From Ralstonia sp. A12 (GTDB lineage: Bacteria; Pseudomonadota; Gammaproteobacteria; Burkholderiales; Burkholderiaceae), in contig NZ_JSZO01000008.1 of assembly GCF_000801955.1 (NCBI RefSeq), positions 62,001 through 126,000 of the forward strand: a DNA stretch of 64,000 bases, in the 5' to 3' direction. The position numbers and the translations under genes are program-made. A model generated the notes under the pieces. The model was not told where the DNA came from. It saw only the letters and a list, made by a program, of their open reading frames with translations, and did no database searches. Position 1 is the stretch's first letter. Each line of letters starts with the position of its first letter. Below are positions 42,801-51,989 of this stretch, in pieces.

Positions 42801-45800
42801 ATGACTTACGTCCCCATCCAATCCCTACTGATTGCTAACCGGTCGGAGATCGCGATCCGCGTGATGCGCGCCGCCGCCGAGATGAACATCCGGACGGTGG
42901 CGATTTACTCGAAGGAAGACCGTCTCGCGCTGCATCGCTTCAAGGCCGATGAGAGCTATTTGGTCGGTGATGGTAAGAAACCGCTCGCAGCCTACCTCGA
43001 CATCGACGACATTCTTCGCGTTGCGCGGCAAGCGAAAGTCGACGCGATCCATCCCGGATACGGCTTTCTCTCCGAAAATCCAGAGTTCGCACAGGCTGTC
43101 ATCAACGCTGGGATTCGCTGGATCGGTCCCTCGCCCGAGGTCATGCGTACGCTCGGCAACAAGGTCTCAGCCCGCAATGCGGCGGTTGCCGCCGGCGTTC
43201 CGGTGATGCCCGCCACCGCACCACTGCCCCACGACCTCGATGAATGTAGGCAACTGGCAGCCGCGGTCGGCTATCCGCTTATGCTCAAGGCGAGCTGGGG
43301 CGGCGGCGGCCGCGGCATGCGCGTGTTGGAGAGCGAGCAGGATCTGGGCACCTCTCTCGCGGCGGCACGCCGAGAAGCGCTCGCCGCGTTCGGCAATGAT
43401 GAGGTCTATGTCGAAAAGCTCGTGCGCAACGCGCGCCACGTCGAGGTTCAGGTACTGGGCGACACGCACGGCAATCTCGTACATCTCTATGAACGCGACT
43501 GCACGGTTCAGCGACGCAACCAGAAGGTCGTCGAACGCGCGCCGGCACCGTACCTTGACCGTGCTTCGCGAGATTCGCTGTGCGAAGCAGCCTTGCGGCT
43601 AGCGCGCGCAGTGGGTTACAGCCATGCGGGCACCGTCGAGTTCTTGATGGACGCCGACAGTGGCTTGTTCTACTTCATCGAGGTCAACCCGCGCATCCAG
43701 GTGGAGCACACCGTCACTGAGATGGTCACGGGCGTCGACATCGTCAAGGCGCAGATTCGCGTCACGGAAGGTGGCACGGTCGGCCTATCCGAAGACGTGC
43801 TCGACGCGCAGGGCGCTATCGTAACGCGTGGGGTGGGTGTGCCAGCGCAGTCGGGTATCCCGCTCAACGGCCACGCACTCCAATGTCGCATCACTACCGA
43901 GGATCCGGAAAATGGCTTCCTGCCCGACTACGGCCGGTTGACGGCCTACCGCAGCGCGGCAGGCTTTGGTGTGCGCCTCGACGCCGGTACGGCCTACAGC
44001 GGTGCTGTCATCACGCCATACTACGATTCGCTGCTGGTCAAGGTGACAACGTGGGCGCCGACGGCACCCGAGTCAATCCGGCGCATGGACCGGGCGCTAC
44101 GCGAGTTCCGCATTCGCGGCGTGGCATCGAACCTCCAGTTCCTCGAGAACGTCATCAGCCACCCGGCCTTCGGCCGTGGCGACGTCACGACCCGCTTCAT
44201 CGACCTGACACCTGAGTTGCTCGCCTTCACCAAGCGGCGTGACCGTGCAACCAAGCTGCTACGCTACCTAGGTGACGTAAGTGTCAACGGTCACGCCGAG
44301 ATGAGCGGTCGCGCACTTCCTGCGCTTCCGCTTCCCAAGCCGGTCCTACCAGCCGTAGACGCCGCAGTACCGCTGCCGATGGGCACACGCGACCGCCTGC
44401 GTGAGCTCGGCCCGGAGAAATTCGCGTGCTGGATGTTGGAGCAGAAATCTGTGCTGCTGACAGATACAACAATGCGGGACGCACACCAGTCGCTGTTCGC
44501 CACGCGCATGCGCACCGCCGACATGCTGCCGATAGCACCATTCTACGCACGCGAGTTGCCGCAACTGTTCTCGATGGAATGCTGGGGCGGCGCCACGTTT
44601 GACGTCGCGCTACGGTTCCTCAAGGAAGACCCATGGCAGCGTCTCGCGCAACTGCGCGAGCGAGTACCCAATATTTTGTTCCAGATGCTACTACGTGGCT
44701 CAAACGCGGTGGGCTACACCAACTATGCGGACAACGTAGTGCGCTTCTTTGTTCAGCAGGCGGCCACTACGGGCATCGATCTGTTCCGTGTGTTCGACTC
44801 GTTGAACTGGGTACGCAACATGCGCGTCGCGATCGATGCAGTACGCGAAAGTGGCGCGCTATGCGAAGGCGCGATTTGCTACACGGGCAATCTGTTCGAC
44901 AGCTCGCGTGCCAAATACGACCTCAAGTATTACGTCGGCATCGCACGTGAACTGCAGCAGGCCGGCGTGCACGTGCTCGGCATCAAGGATATGGCGGGCA
45001 TCTGCCGTCCGCAAGCGGCCGCAGCGCTCGTCAAGGCACTCAAGGAAGAGACTGGCTTACCCGTACACTTCCACACGCACGATACGAGCGGTATTTCGGC
45101 AGCATCGGCACTGGCTGCCATCGCTGCCGGTTGCGATGCGGTGGATGGAGCGCTCGATGCGATGAGCGGCCTCACGTCCCAGCCCAACCTATCGAGCATC
45201 GCTGCCGCGCTGGTGGGCAGCGAGCGCGATCCGTGCCTCGACATGGATCGCCTACACGAGGCATCAATGTACTGGGAAGGTGTACGCCGCTATTACGCAC
45301 CGTTCGAATCAGAAATCCGTGCAGGCACTGCCGACGTCTACCGCCACGAGATGCCGGGGGGCCAGTACACCAACCTGCGGGAGCAGGCGCGCTCGCTCGG
45401 CATCGAACATCGCTGGACCGAAGTGTCACGTGCGTATGCTGACGTGAATCAGATATTCGGCGACATCGTCAAAGTGACCCCCACCTCAAAGGTGGTCGGT
45501 GACATGGCTCTGATGATGGTGGCCAATGATCTGAGTGCCGACGATGTACGCGATCCGACCAAGGAAATCGCGTTTCCAGAATCTGTCGTCTCATTGTTTA
45601 AAGGGGAGCTGGGTTTTCCGCCGGACGGATTCCCGGTCGATCTCGCGCACAAAGTGCTCAAGGATGCGCCACCGACTCCCTATCGACCTGGCGACCAGAT
45701 TCCAGCAGTCGATCTGGAAATGGCTCGCGCGCAAGGCGAGTCCGCTTGCGAGTGCGCGCTTGACGACCGCCAGCTTGCTTCGTATCTGATGTATCCGAGA

Positions 45801-46310
45801 CAGACCGTAGACTATTTCGCGCACGTTCGTGCCTACAGCGATACTTCGATCGTGCCAACGGCCGCCTATCTTTATGGCCTGCTCCCGCAGCAAGAAGTCG
45901 CGATCGACATCGCACCCGGGAAAACCTTACTCGTTTCATTGCAGGGTCAGCATGACGATGCCGAGGAAGGAATGGTCAAGGTGCAGTTTGAGTTGAATGG
46001 GCAATCTCGCACTGCACTGGTCGAGCAACGTAGCGCTGCGCAGGCAAGTAAAGTGCGACGTAGTCAACCTGTCGCCGACCCGACCAACCCGCTGCATGTT
46101 GCGGCACCGATGCCCGGTTCTGTGGTGACGGTAGCAGTTACACCAGGGCAACGGGTATCGGCCGGTACTACGCTGCTTGCGCTTGAAGCCATGAAGATGG
46201 AAACGCATATCACGGCAGAGCGCAACTGCGAAATTGCCGCTGTTCACGTTCAGGTTGGCGACCGCGTTGCGGCGAAAGACCTTCTGATTGAGCTAAAAGT
46301 CATTCTCTGA
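42801..46310 (+). CDS. pyc: Pyruvate carboxylase, single-chain
   Basis: An 1169-aa biotin enzyme making oxaloacetate from pyruvate, bicarbonate and ATP. Domain order: biotin carboxylase/ATP-grasp (1 to about 460; KASWGGGGRGMR, FIEVNPRIQVEHTVTE), carboxyltransferase (about 535-800; LTDTTMRDAHQS, metal-site Lys in GIKDMAG), PYC/OADA connecting domain, and biotinyl domain (from about 1095). The biotinylated lysine is near 1132 in LEAMKMETH. All key motifs are intact and the length is typical. No neighbouring operon partner; two palindromes lie in the promoter. Role: anaplerosis when growing on pyruvate-yielding substrates. Confidence 0.95.
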   Translation: MTYVPIQSLLIANRSEIAIRVMRAAAEMNIRTVAIYSKEDRLALHRFKADESYLVGDGKKPLAAYLDIDDILRVARQAKVDAIHPGYGFLSENPEFAQAVINAGIRWIGPSPEVMRTLGNKVSARNAAVAAGVPVMPATAPLPHDLDECRQLAAAVGYPLMLKASWGGGGRGMRVLESEQDLGTSLAAARREALAAFGNDEVYVEKLVRNARHVEVQVLGDTHGNLVHLYERDCTVQRRNQKVVERAPAPYLDRASRDSLCEAALRLARAVGYSHAGTVEFLMDADSGLFYFIEVNPRIQVEHTVTEMVTGVDIVKAQIRVTEGGTVGLSEDVLDAQGAIVTRGVGVPAQSGIPLNGHALQCRITTEDPENGFLPDYGRLTAYRSAAGFGVRLDAGTAYSGAVITPYYDSLLVKVTTWAPTAPESIRRMDRALREFRIRGVASNLQFLENVISHPAFGRGDVTTRFIDLTPELLAFTKRRDRATKLLRYLGDVSVNGHAEMSGRALPALPLPKPVLPAVDAAVPLPMGTRDRLRELGPEKFACWMLEQKSVLLTDTTMRDAHQSLFATRMRTADMLPIAPFYARELPQLFSMECWGGATFDVALRFLKEDPWQRLAQLRERVPNILFQMLLRGSNAVGYTNYADNVVRFFVQQAATTGIDLFRVFDSLNWVRNMRVAIDAVRESGALCEGAICYTGNLFDSSRAKYDLKYYVGIARELQQAGVHVLGIKDMAGICRPQAAAALVKALKEETGLPVHFHTHDTSGISAASALAAIAAGCDAVDGALDAMSGLTSQPNLSSIAAALVGSERDPCLDMDRLHEASMYWEGVRRYYAPFESEIRAGTADVYRHEMPGGQYTNLREQARSLGIEHRWTEVSRAYADVNQIFGDIVKVTPTSKVVGDMALMMVANDLSADDVRDPTKEIAFPESVVSLFKGELGFPPDGFPVDLAHKVLKDAPPTPYRPGDQIPAVDLEMARAQGESACECALDDRQLASYLMYPRQTVDYFAHVRAYSDTSIVPTAAYLYGLLPQQEVAIDIAPGKTLLVSLQGQHDDAEEGMVKVQFELNGQSRTALVEQRSAAQASKVRRSQPVADPTNPLHVAAPMPGSVVTVAVTPGQRVSAGTTLLALEAMKMETHITAERNCEIAAVHVQVGDRVAAKDLLIELKVIL

Positions 46311-46613
46311 CGATACCGTTGCAAATACGTCGGAGAAATAGAGCCAGTCCGGCGACACGCATTGTGTCGCCAGAGACCACACCTGTGCACGACTCTTTTG
46401 CCGATGTCGACACTTGCACACAGCATGCATATTCATTGAGGCAACAGGTTGCCGTCATCAAGGCTGGCGCCGGCCCGCGCCGTTTGCGGATAGCGCTCGA
46501 GATAGAGATGGCGTTGTGCCGTAGCCAGTAAGTGGGTCCGGTTTGTGCGGCATCAACCTTTAGGAGCTGGTAAGTTTCATCCGTAAGCTCCGACATCCAA
46601 GCCTCACGCCGAC
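46311..46613. other. Intergenic stretch between pyc and the Crp/Fnr gene
   Basis: About 300 bases between convergent genes. No gene, hairpin terminator or repeat is evident; the two short open frames are of random character. Confidence 0.5.
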
Positions 46614-47429
46614 TCAATCCCCTGAGTGCGCAAACCTTCGCAGTGCCTCCAGATCCAGTATCTGAATCGACCCATACTCCGCGGCCACCAACCCAGCATC
46701 CTCCAGTTCGCGGATAGCCCGATTCGTGTTCTGCCTTGATAGTCCGGAAAGCCTCCCAATTTCCTCCTGGGAGAAGCCCAATGTCTTGTCTGTCGCGGGG
46801 TAGAGCTGCTGATTAAAGAGCTCTGCCAAGCAGAATGCAACCCGTGCGGACGCCTCGTGCAATCGCAGGTTGTGCACCAATCCAACGTAGTAGCCACACC
46901 GAGCGTTGAGCTGGTCGATCACGTATCTGCTGAACGAATGATTCTGCTCTAGGAGCCAAAGAAAGGTTGACTTGGGCACGAACGCCAAGCGGCTATCGCG
47001 AATCGCGACGACAGAATAGGGCCGTGGCCCATCCTTCAGGACAACGCCTTCACCAAACCAGGAGCCGGCCGGCACGCCTGCGAACGTGATAACGCGCCCC
47101 TCCCTCGAGGCGGTATCAACTTTTACGATCCCTTCCATCACCGCGAGCCAGTGGTCAGCAGGGTCGCCCCGATGACATGCAACTGCACCAGCGTCGTAAG
47201 ACCGGTCAAAGCTGTCACGCATGACTCGCGTCTTCTGCTCCACGGTCAGCGCCGAGTACCAGGGCGATTGCGAAAGAAAACCCTCTAAGGTTAGCTGGCC
47301 AGGCCTGTGCAAGTCATCACTGCGGTTGCACAGAGTGGAGCCGATCGAGCCGCGTGCGTCCGAGAGGATTACGGGGGGAACTCGCATCGGTTCCGCTCGC
47401 TTGGCCTGCATGCCGTTTGCGTGGTTCAT
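46614..47429 (-). CDS. Crp/Fnr-family transcriptional regulator
   Basis: About 271 aa. A cyclic-nucleotide-binding-like beta barrel (about 60-170; DHWLAVMEGIVKVDTASREG and GSWFGEGVVL) is followed by a Crp-type winged helix (FSQEEIGRLSGLSRQNTNRAI). No Fnr-type cysteine cluster is present. The GSWFGE segment differs from the FGELAL-like cAMP pocket of Crp, so the ligand is open. The start is uncertain: ATGs at 47429, 47411 and 47387 are all possible and none has a strong ribosome site. It is divergent from a TetR gene and may control the nearby catabolic genes. Confidence 0.82.
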   Translation of the reverse strand: MNHANGMQAKRAEPMRVPPVILSDARGSIGSTLCNRSDDLHRPGQLTLEGFLSQSPWYSALTVEQKTRVMRDSFDRSYDAGAVACHRGDPADHWLAVMEGIVKVDTASREGRVITFAGVPAGSWFGEGVVLKDGPRPYSVVAIRDSRLAFVPKSTFLWLLEQNHSFSRYVIDQLNARCGYYVGLVHNLRLHEASARVAFCLAELFNQQLYPATDKTLGFSQEEIGRLSGLSRQNTNRAIRELEDAGLVAAEYGSIQILDLEALRRFAHSGD

Positions 47430-47810
47430 CATTTGGAGCGAGTGTTGGGCAATTGCATGATCAACTTTTGCGCCGAGCATCCTTCGCCGAGGTAACACCG
47501 CAGGCATGTGGCAAGCCCTGTGCAGAAGCCCAGTCTTCCGGATTTCAGGCACACATCCGCGCCCAAGGAAGCTGCCGAAATCAAACAATGCTCGGGCTCA
47601 CCTTAAGTGGAATCCAGATTCACTTTAGACTATGGCCTCAGAGGCAACGTGTCAAGCAAGAGGTCCTAGGTATTTGTACGGGTCGGCCCAAGTTTGCCCA
47701 AGCAATCTGCGCCAATCCCAAAGGTGGTCTATATTTCGATAGAGGCTAGATCAGCCCAGTATGAGAGCTGCGTCATAGAATCGCACTTGCCGAGCCAAAC
47801 ATTAACTGAA
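47430..47810. other. Shared promoter region of the Crp/Fnr and TetR genes
   Basis: About 380 bases between divergent regulators. GAATC-CA-GATTC (47610-47621) lies inside a longer imperfect symmetry (AAGTGGAATC...GATTCACTTT) and is a candidate regulator site. No gene is seen. Confidence 0.4.
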
Positions 47811-48458
47811 ATGGAAATTCCACATAACTCCCCGCGTACTCGCATTCGTAGGAGAGGCGCCGACAAGCATCCGTTGATCCTCAAAGCTGCACGAGGCTTG
47901 GTGGCAGAATCCGGATTCCGAGAGGCACAGATGTCTTCGATTGCCGAGGCAGCCGGCATCGCAATCGGCACGCTGTACCGCTACTTCCCGTCGAAGACGG
48001 AGTTGATGGTCGAACTGGTAAGAATGACCGCACAGCGAGAAGTCGATGTGGTGGCTGGCATCGCCATGCATGACGGGACAGCATTCGAACGACTTGGCGC
48101 CGCAGCATGGACCTTCGCGAGTCGCGCATTGCGGGGTCGACGCCTAGCCTACGCCCTAGTCGCGGAACCGGTTGAGCCAGACGTCGAGGCAACTCGCCTG
48201 ATCTATCACCGCGCGCTGGCGAGAGTCTTCAAGACGATCATCGAACAAGGTATGGCGGCTGGGGAATTCCCCGCACAGGATGCCGCAGCATCGGCAGACT
48301 GCATAGTCGGTTGCCTTTTCGAAGGCTTGGTTGCGCCGCTCACGAATAGTCCCCCAACCGATGCAGCTCAGACTGACGCTCATGCTTCGGCCATCATCAC
48401 CTTTTGCCTGCGAGGGGTCTCTGGCTCACAAACACCATACAGAACTCCGACTCAGTAG
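47811..48458 (+). CDS. TetR/AcrR-family regulator
   Basis: A 215-aa regulator. The N-terminal TetR DNA-binding domain is clear (residues about 18-65; ILKAARGLVAESGFREAQMS then AAGIAIGTLYRYFPSKTELM). The C-terminal ligand domain is helical and unassigned. The ATG at 47811 follows a basic Arg-rich tail of 15 residues. Divergent from the Crp/Fnr gene and upstream of an alpha/beta hydrolase gene, so it is a candidate repressor of the ester-degradation genes here. The ligand is unknown. Confidence 0.88.
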   Translation: MEIPHNSPRTRIRRRGADKHPLILKAARGLVAESGFREAQMSSIAEAAGIAIGTLYRYFPSKTELMVELVRMTAQREVDVVAGIAMHDGTAFERLGAAAWTFASRALRGRRLAYALVAEPVEPDVEATRLIYHRALARVFKTIIEQGMAAGEFPAQDAAASADCIVGCLFEGLVAPLTNSPPTDAAQTDAHASAIITFCLRGVSGSQTPYRTPTQ

Positions 48459-48805
48459 TTGTCGCCTCTCCATCGTCTTGCCGAGAACAGAGATGACATC
48501 TTCAAATTTCCGGGTATCGGCGTTTCGCGGTTGATTTCGTCTTGTGCGTTGCAATGCATGGGCGACGGTAAGTCAGGGGGGACGTCGCAGAGCTGCCGCC
48601 GCAACCTGCCGCTTGCCGCGCCGACGCAATTCGACCAGAAGCGAAAGGTCGAGTACGGATTCCGAAGCGCGTGCGCACCTACTAGCGCGACCTCTTAGCG
48701 CCAGTTACGGGAACGCAATTCCAAACGACAACGAACGCATGTCGACAGTGCTGTAGCTGATAGCTCAAGGCTGGCCCGGCTAACGCATTCGAGAGGGCAA
48801 ATCAC
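48459..48805. other. Intergenic stretch before the alpha/beta hydrolase gene
   Basis: About 345 bases with only short frames lacking recognisable content. It should hold the hydrolase promoter. GAGAGGG lies before its ATG. Confidence 0.45.
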
Positions 48806-49459
48806 ATGACAAGAGTCGTCTTGGTGCCAGGTGGTTGGCACGGAGGCTGGGCCTTCGATGCTGTCAGCAAGGTGCTATCAAACGAAGGCCACGAAGTGCA
48901 GGCGCTTACCCTTTCGGGGCTGGGTGACGAGCTTTCGACCGGGGCCAATCTCGAACGTCATATTCACGAGGTGGTTCAAGCGGTTCGCGGGCGCGATACG
49001 CCTGCCGTTCTGGTAGGTCATTCGTATGGGGGAATGGTCATCACTGGCGCCGCGGACAAGGAGCCATCCCGCGTCAAAGCGATCGTCTACGCCGATGCCT
49101 ATGTGCCGGATAACGGTGCATCGGTTTGGTCGCTCACCACCCCGATTTATCGGGAGCGATTCATCGCGGGCGTGGCTGCGGATGGTTTGACTTGCGTGCC
49201 GCCGGCCCATCTCGACAGGCGATGCCGTCCCCATCCAATCGCCACCTTCCTCCAGGCGATCAAGTTGACCGGCAATTGGCGCAATGTCCCCAGCAAAGCC
49301 TTCGTCGCCGCGTGCGGCTGGGAAGGAAGTCCGTTCGTTGAGCTGTACGAACGTCTGCGACTGGATCCTGAATGGGCCACACATCGCCTCGACTGCGCAC
49401 ACGATATTCCGCGGCTGGCTCCCGAGGCTCTCGCAGAGATTCTCTTGAAATACGTGTAG
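48806..49459 (+). CDS. Alpha/beta hydrolase (esterase-like)
   Basis: A 217-aa cytoplasmic hydrolase of the EstC/methyl-salicylate-esterase-like group. It opens VVLVPGGWHGGWAFDAV (oxyanion region), has nucleophile Ser in VGHSYGGMVITGAAD, acid candidate in VYADAYVPDNG and a late His in LDCAHDIPRLAPE. The chain is slightly shorter than typical members (about 230-240). GAGAGGG lies about ten bases before the ATG. Substrate unknown; the adjacent tannase-family gene suggests aromatic esters. Confidence 0.82.
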   Translation: MTRVVLVPGGWHGGWAFDAVSKVLSNEGHEVQALTLSGLGDELSTGANLERHIHEVVQAVRGRDTPAVLVGHSYGGMVITGAADKEPSRVKAIVYADAYVPDNGASVWSLTTPIYRERFIAGVAADGLTCVPPAHLDRRCRPHPIATFLQAIKLTGNWRNVPSKAFVAACGWEGSPFVELYERLRLDPEWATHRLDCAHDIPRLAPEALAEILLKYV

Positions 49460-49908
49460 GCGAGCCGAAGGCCGCAAATCGACAGACCTTGACTTGGCGC
49501 TTCTTTCTGCGGGCATGTATCCGCAACGGAGCGGCCAGTTCTTCTGGTCTGCCGAGATGATGGCACGGCGCTGAACCTAGCGGGCAATGGAATCGGACGC
49601 CGCTGTCACGGTTCAACTAGTGACAGCGGTTTGCGAGAGCCCGCTTCCGAGATGGTGGGATAGCCGCGCAGTCGAACTGGAACGGGCGATCCCGTCGCGC
49701 AGTCGCAGCTCCGGCTGCTTGATTCTCGCATTGCAGCTGCGAGAGGGATACAACCAAGAATGCGGATGCCCAGATTGCCTTGAGGCTCAAGAGCCCCGCC
49801 TCACCACCTCGACTAGCGTACGGCCATGGGAGGAGTTGCTTGGTATCGGCCATCCGCTTTGTGTCTGAGTGCAATTCAGTTGTAGGCGATGCGAATCACA
49901 GCAGTGCT
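49460..49908. other. Non-coding stretch between hydrolase and tannase-family genes
   Basis: About 450 bases between convergent genes. One 280-base plus-strand frame has no recognisable content. Apart from the terminator hairpin that follows, nothing was identified. Confidence 0.45.
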
Positions 49909-49949
49909 CGAAAAGAGAAACGTCCATCAATGGAATTGATAGACGTTTC
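49909..49949 (-). terminator. Terminator of the tannase-family gene
   Basis: GAAACGTCCATCAA (49917-49930) and TTGATAGACGTTTC (49936-49949) pair in 13 of 14 positions around a five-base loop. On the minus strand the hairpin is followed by TCTCTTTTC. It lies 18 bases past the gene's stop. Confidence 0.7.
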
Positions 49950-49966
49950 GAACACCTAGATTGCTT

Positions 49967-51538
49967 TTAGGGGGATGTACAAGCGAAGCTCGACGCAGCG
50001 TTCGGATCCCCCCCAATGTACTTCGGGTACTGCGGGTATCTGCACACCGGGCGACTCTTGTTCGGGGCCATTGTGGACATAGCGATGATCGGCGACGTTC
50101 TTGGGGGAATGTCCTTCTCTACCCAATCAAACATCGGACCAACCAGATCGACCTTGTCAGCGCCGTTCCCCTGCCCACAATGACCCACACCCGGGGCTGT
50201 GTAGTACTCGAGAAACTCATCCGCAGCAGCCTGTCCGCCACTCTTCTGCACGACTTGCTGGTAGTAGTCAGTCGCATTGTTGGCAGTGATCAGCCAATCG
50301 GCCTGACCAGCCCACATCATCAACTTACCGCCTCGGGCCTTGAATGCGCTCAGATCGGGGCTTGTCGCATCAAGCATTGATACAAGCTGATCAATGCGCG
50401 CAGTGTACTGAGTGGGATCCAGTTGAAGCGGGTCGATCGTGGCATCACGTGCCACCATGTACTTGATATAACCCGCCATCAAAGACTGTTGGTTGATTAC
50501 TGCCGCCCATCCGGTGCTGCCGTCCTCGCCGCCCGGTGAAAAGCCAGCCCAGACATAGCGGCCATTGGCGATGTTGGTCGGAGCATAGAAAGTACGAGCT
50601 GATTCGACCTGCTGCGGGGTAAGGCAGCTATCGGTTTCAGCCCCGGTGCAGGCGAGTTCGATAGGATCGAAGTTGCAGGCGTTCGGGCGACCAACGATTC
50701 CATCCGCCAGCCCGTCAAGCGCGTCACACTTGGCGTACACAGCGTTCGCGACCGCCTTGACCTTTGCAGCGCTCAACGCGCCACCTGGCTGCGCAAGTTG
50801 CTTGGCCACCTTCTGATACCACAAGAATTGCGGGTTGAAGGCATTGGCAGGCGCACGCGCGATGATGCCATCAAATAGCTGGGGGTAGCGTTGGGCTTGC
50901 ATCAGGGCGCGCCGTCCACCGCCCGAGCACCCCTCGAATACAGTCTTAGCAGTCGATGCGCGATCCCCGTAGTAAGACTGGAGAATCTGCTTTGCGGGCG
51001 TGAGTACCCGGGGGACAGAGTCCGTCGCATAGTCAGCGAACTCCTGATCGTCGAGTGCCCACGAGGCATCCATTGGAGAGCTATTGTGGCCATGGTTCGA
51101 TTTGATGGTCACATAGCCATGCTGTCGAAGGCCGGGACTGACGGTGAAATCAAGCATATCTGAAACGCTGCCATCAAAGCCTCCTCCCCCGATGAAGACA
51201 GTCCGATGATTCCAGTCCGTCGGCATGCTCACCTCAAAATCGAGCTCCTTAGCCATGTGAGCAAGTGCAACGCAACGCTCTGGTTCTTTACTAGTGGCGG
51301 GCGCAAATGTGGCTTTCGTAATTGTCGCGTCGCCGAACGTCATGTTCTGCATTGCCATGCAGCTACCCTGCACTCCTGCGCCGGACCCGTCCGCCCCGCA
51401 TGCTGCAAGAGCGCCCGCCATGGTTAGTGCCGCCGCTTTACCGACAAGCGCCGTTGCCCCGCTCGCAAAACGGAATCGACCTCTTCGCAACGTAGTGCCC
51501 TCGATGGCGTGAGGATGATGCTCGCTTTTTCTCCGCAT
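49967..51538 (-). CDS. Tannase/feruloyl esterase-family lipoprotein
   Basis: A 523-aa exported ester hydrolase. A long basic n-region leads to a lipobox (ALAAC, Cys48). The tannase-family CS-D-HC signature is complete: Cys204-Ser205 in EGCSGGGR, Asp414 in GQADWLI and His453-Cys454 in GVGHCGQG. A calcium-site-like CDALDGLADGI lies at 271-281. Members cleave gallate, ferulate, MHET or related aromatic esters. GGAGG seven bases before the ATG fixes the start, and a terminator follows. It likely releases aromatic acids outside the inner membrane for the symporter at 61 kb; the exact substrate is open. Confidence 0.87.
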   Translation of the reverse strand: MRRKSEHHPHAIEGTTLRRGRFRFASGATALVGKAAALTMAGALAACGADGSGAGVQGSCMAMQNMTFGDATITKATFAPATSKEPERCVALAHMAKELDFEVSMPTDWNHRTVFIGGGGFDGSVSDMLDFTVSPGLRQHGYVTIKSNHGHNSSPMDASWALDDQEFADYATDSVPRVLTPAKQILQSYYGDRASTAKTVFEGCSGGGRRALMQAQRYPQLFDGIIARAPANAFNPQFLWYQKVAKQLAQPGGALSAAKVKAVANAVYAKCDALDGLADGIVGRPNACNFDPIELACTGAETDSCLTPQQVESARTFYAPTNIANGRYVWAGFSPGGEDGSTGWAAVINQQSLMAGYIKYMVARDATIDPLQLDPTQYTARIDQLVSMLDATSPDLSAFKARGGKLMMWAGQADWLITANNATDYYQQVVQKSGGQAAADEFLEYYTAPGVGHCGQGNGADKVDLVGPMFDWVEKDIPPRTSPIIAMSTMAPNKSRPVCRYPQYPKYIGGDPNAASSFACTSP

Positions 51539-51613
51539 TGCCGTGCCTCCTACGAACTAGCTGGTGGGGTCATATGGAAATACTGGCTGCTGATCGTTTG
51601 CTTGAGCTAGTTG
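51539..51613. promoter_or_regulatory. Leader of the tannase-family gene
   Basis: Seventy-five bases separate the stop of the small frame (51614) from the tannase-family ATG. They contain a good ribosome site (GGAGG near 51546-51550). If the small frame is translated, it would be the first frame of the same transcript. Confidence 0.4.
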
Positions 51614-51736
51614 CTATAGCGAGGCATATTCCTCCCGCCCCTCCATTTCAGCCTTTGTGCAACGAAGCTTGTCAGCTATATAGCCGCGTCCAACTCTATG
51701 AGTTGGGCCGGTGGAGAAATGTCCTGTGCGAGACAT
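51614..51736 (-). CDS. Tiny ORF (40 aa), copy 2 of a duplicated small-protein family
   Basis: A frame reading MSRTGHFSTGPTHRVGRGY, then IADKLRCTKA and a charged end (EMEGREEYASL). It matches the frame at 42061-42246 over the first 27 codons with no length change: MSR-GH, THRV-R-Y, DK and Cys are shared. The copies then diverge completely. The 25 bases before the ATG are similar too. The ribosome site is weak. It sits 75 bases upstream of the tannase-family gene on the same strand. Confidence 0.4.
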   Translation of the reverse strand: MSRTGHFSTGPTHRVGRGYIADKLRCTKAEMEGREEYASL

Positions 51737-51842
51737 TTTCTGAAAAACGGCGGTGACTAGGATTGCGGCACTGGCATTGGAAGAAGAACCAATGCCATCT
51801 GTGCATAGCAAAGTGAGGGTCTATCGAGCTGAAACATGCGGC
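51737..51842. other. Intergenic stretch upstream of the second small ORF
   Basis: This stretch holds the conserved upstream bases of the small frame and presumably its promoter. No other gene is seen. Confidence 0.4.
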
Positions 51843-51870
51843 AAAAAAACCCATCAGCACATCTGATGGG
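51843..51870 (-). terminator. Terminator of the LVIVD-to-membrane-protein operon
   Basis: CCCATCAG (51850-51857) and CTGATGGG (51863-51870) form an eight-base stem with a five-base loop. On the minus strand it is followed by seven T residues (51843-51849). It is a textbook rho-independent terminator, 120 bases past the membrane-protein stop. Confidence 0.85.
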
Positions 51871-51989
51871 CATTTTCGTTTCGATAAATCGTCAACCACT
51901 CTCAGTGGCTTTCTATCCTTACCCACAATCGGGTGCCGCAGCAGTTATTCTTCCTGCGGAGGTGTCAAGGTGATGGAGCAGGGGCACGA

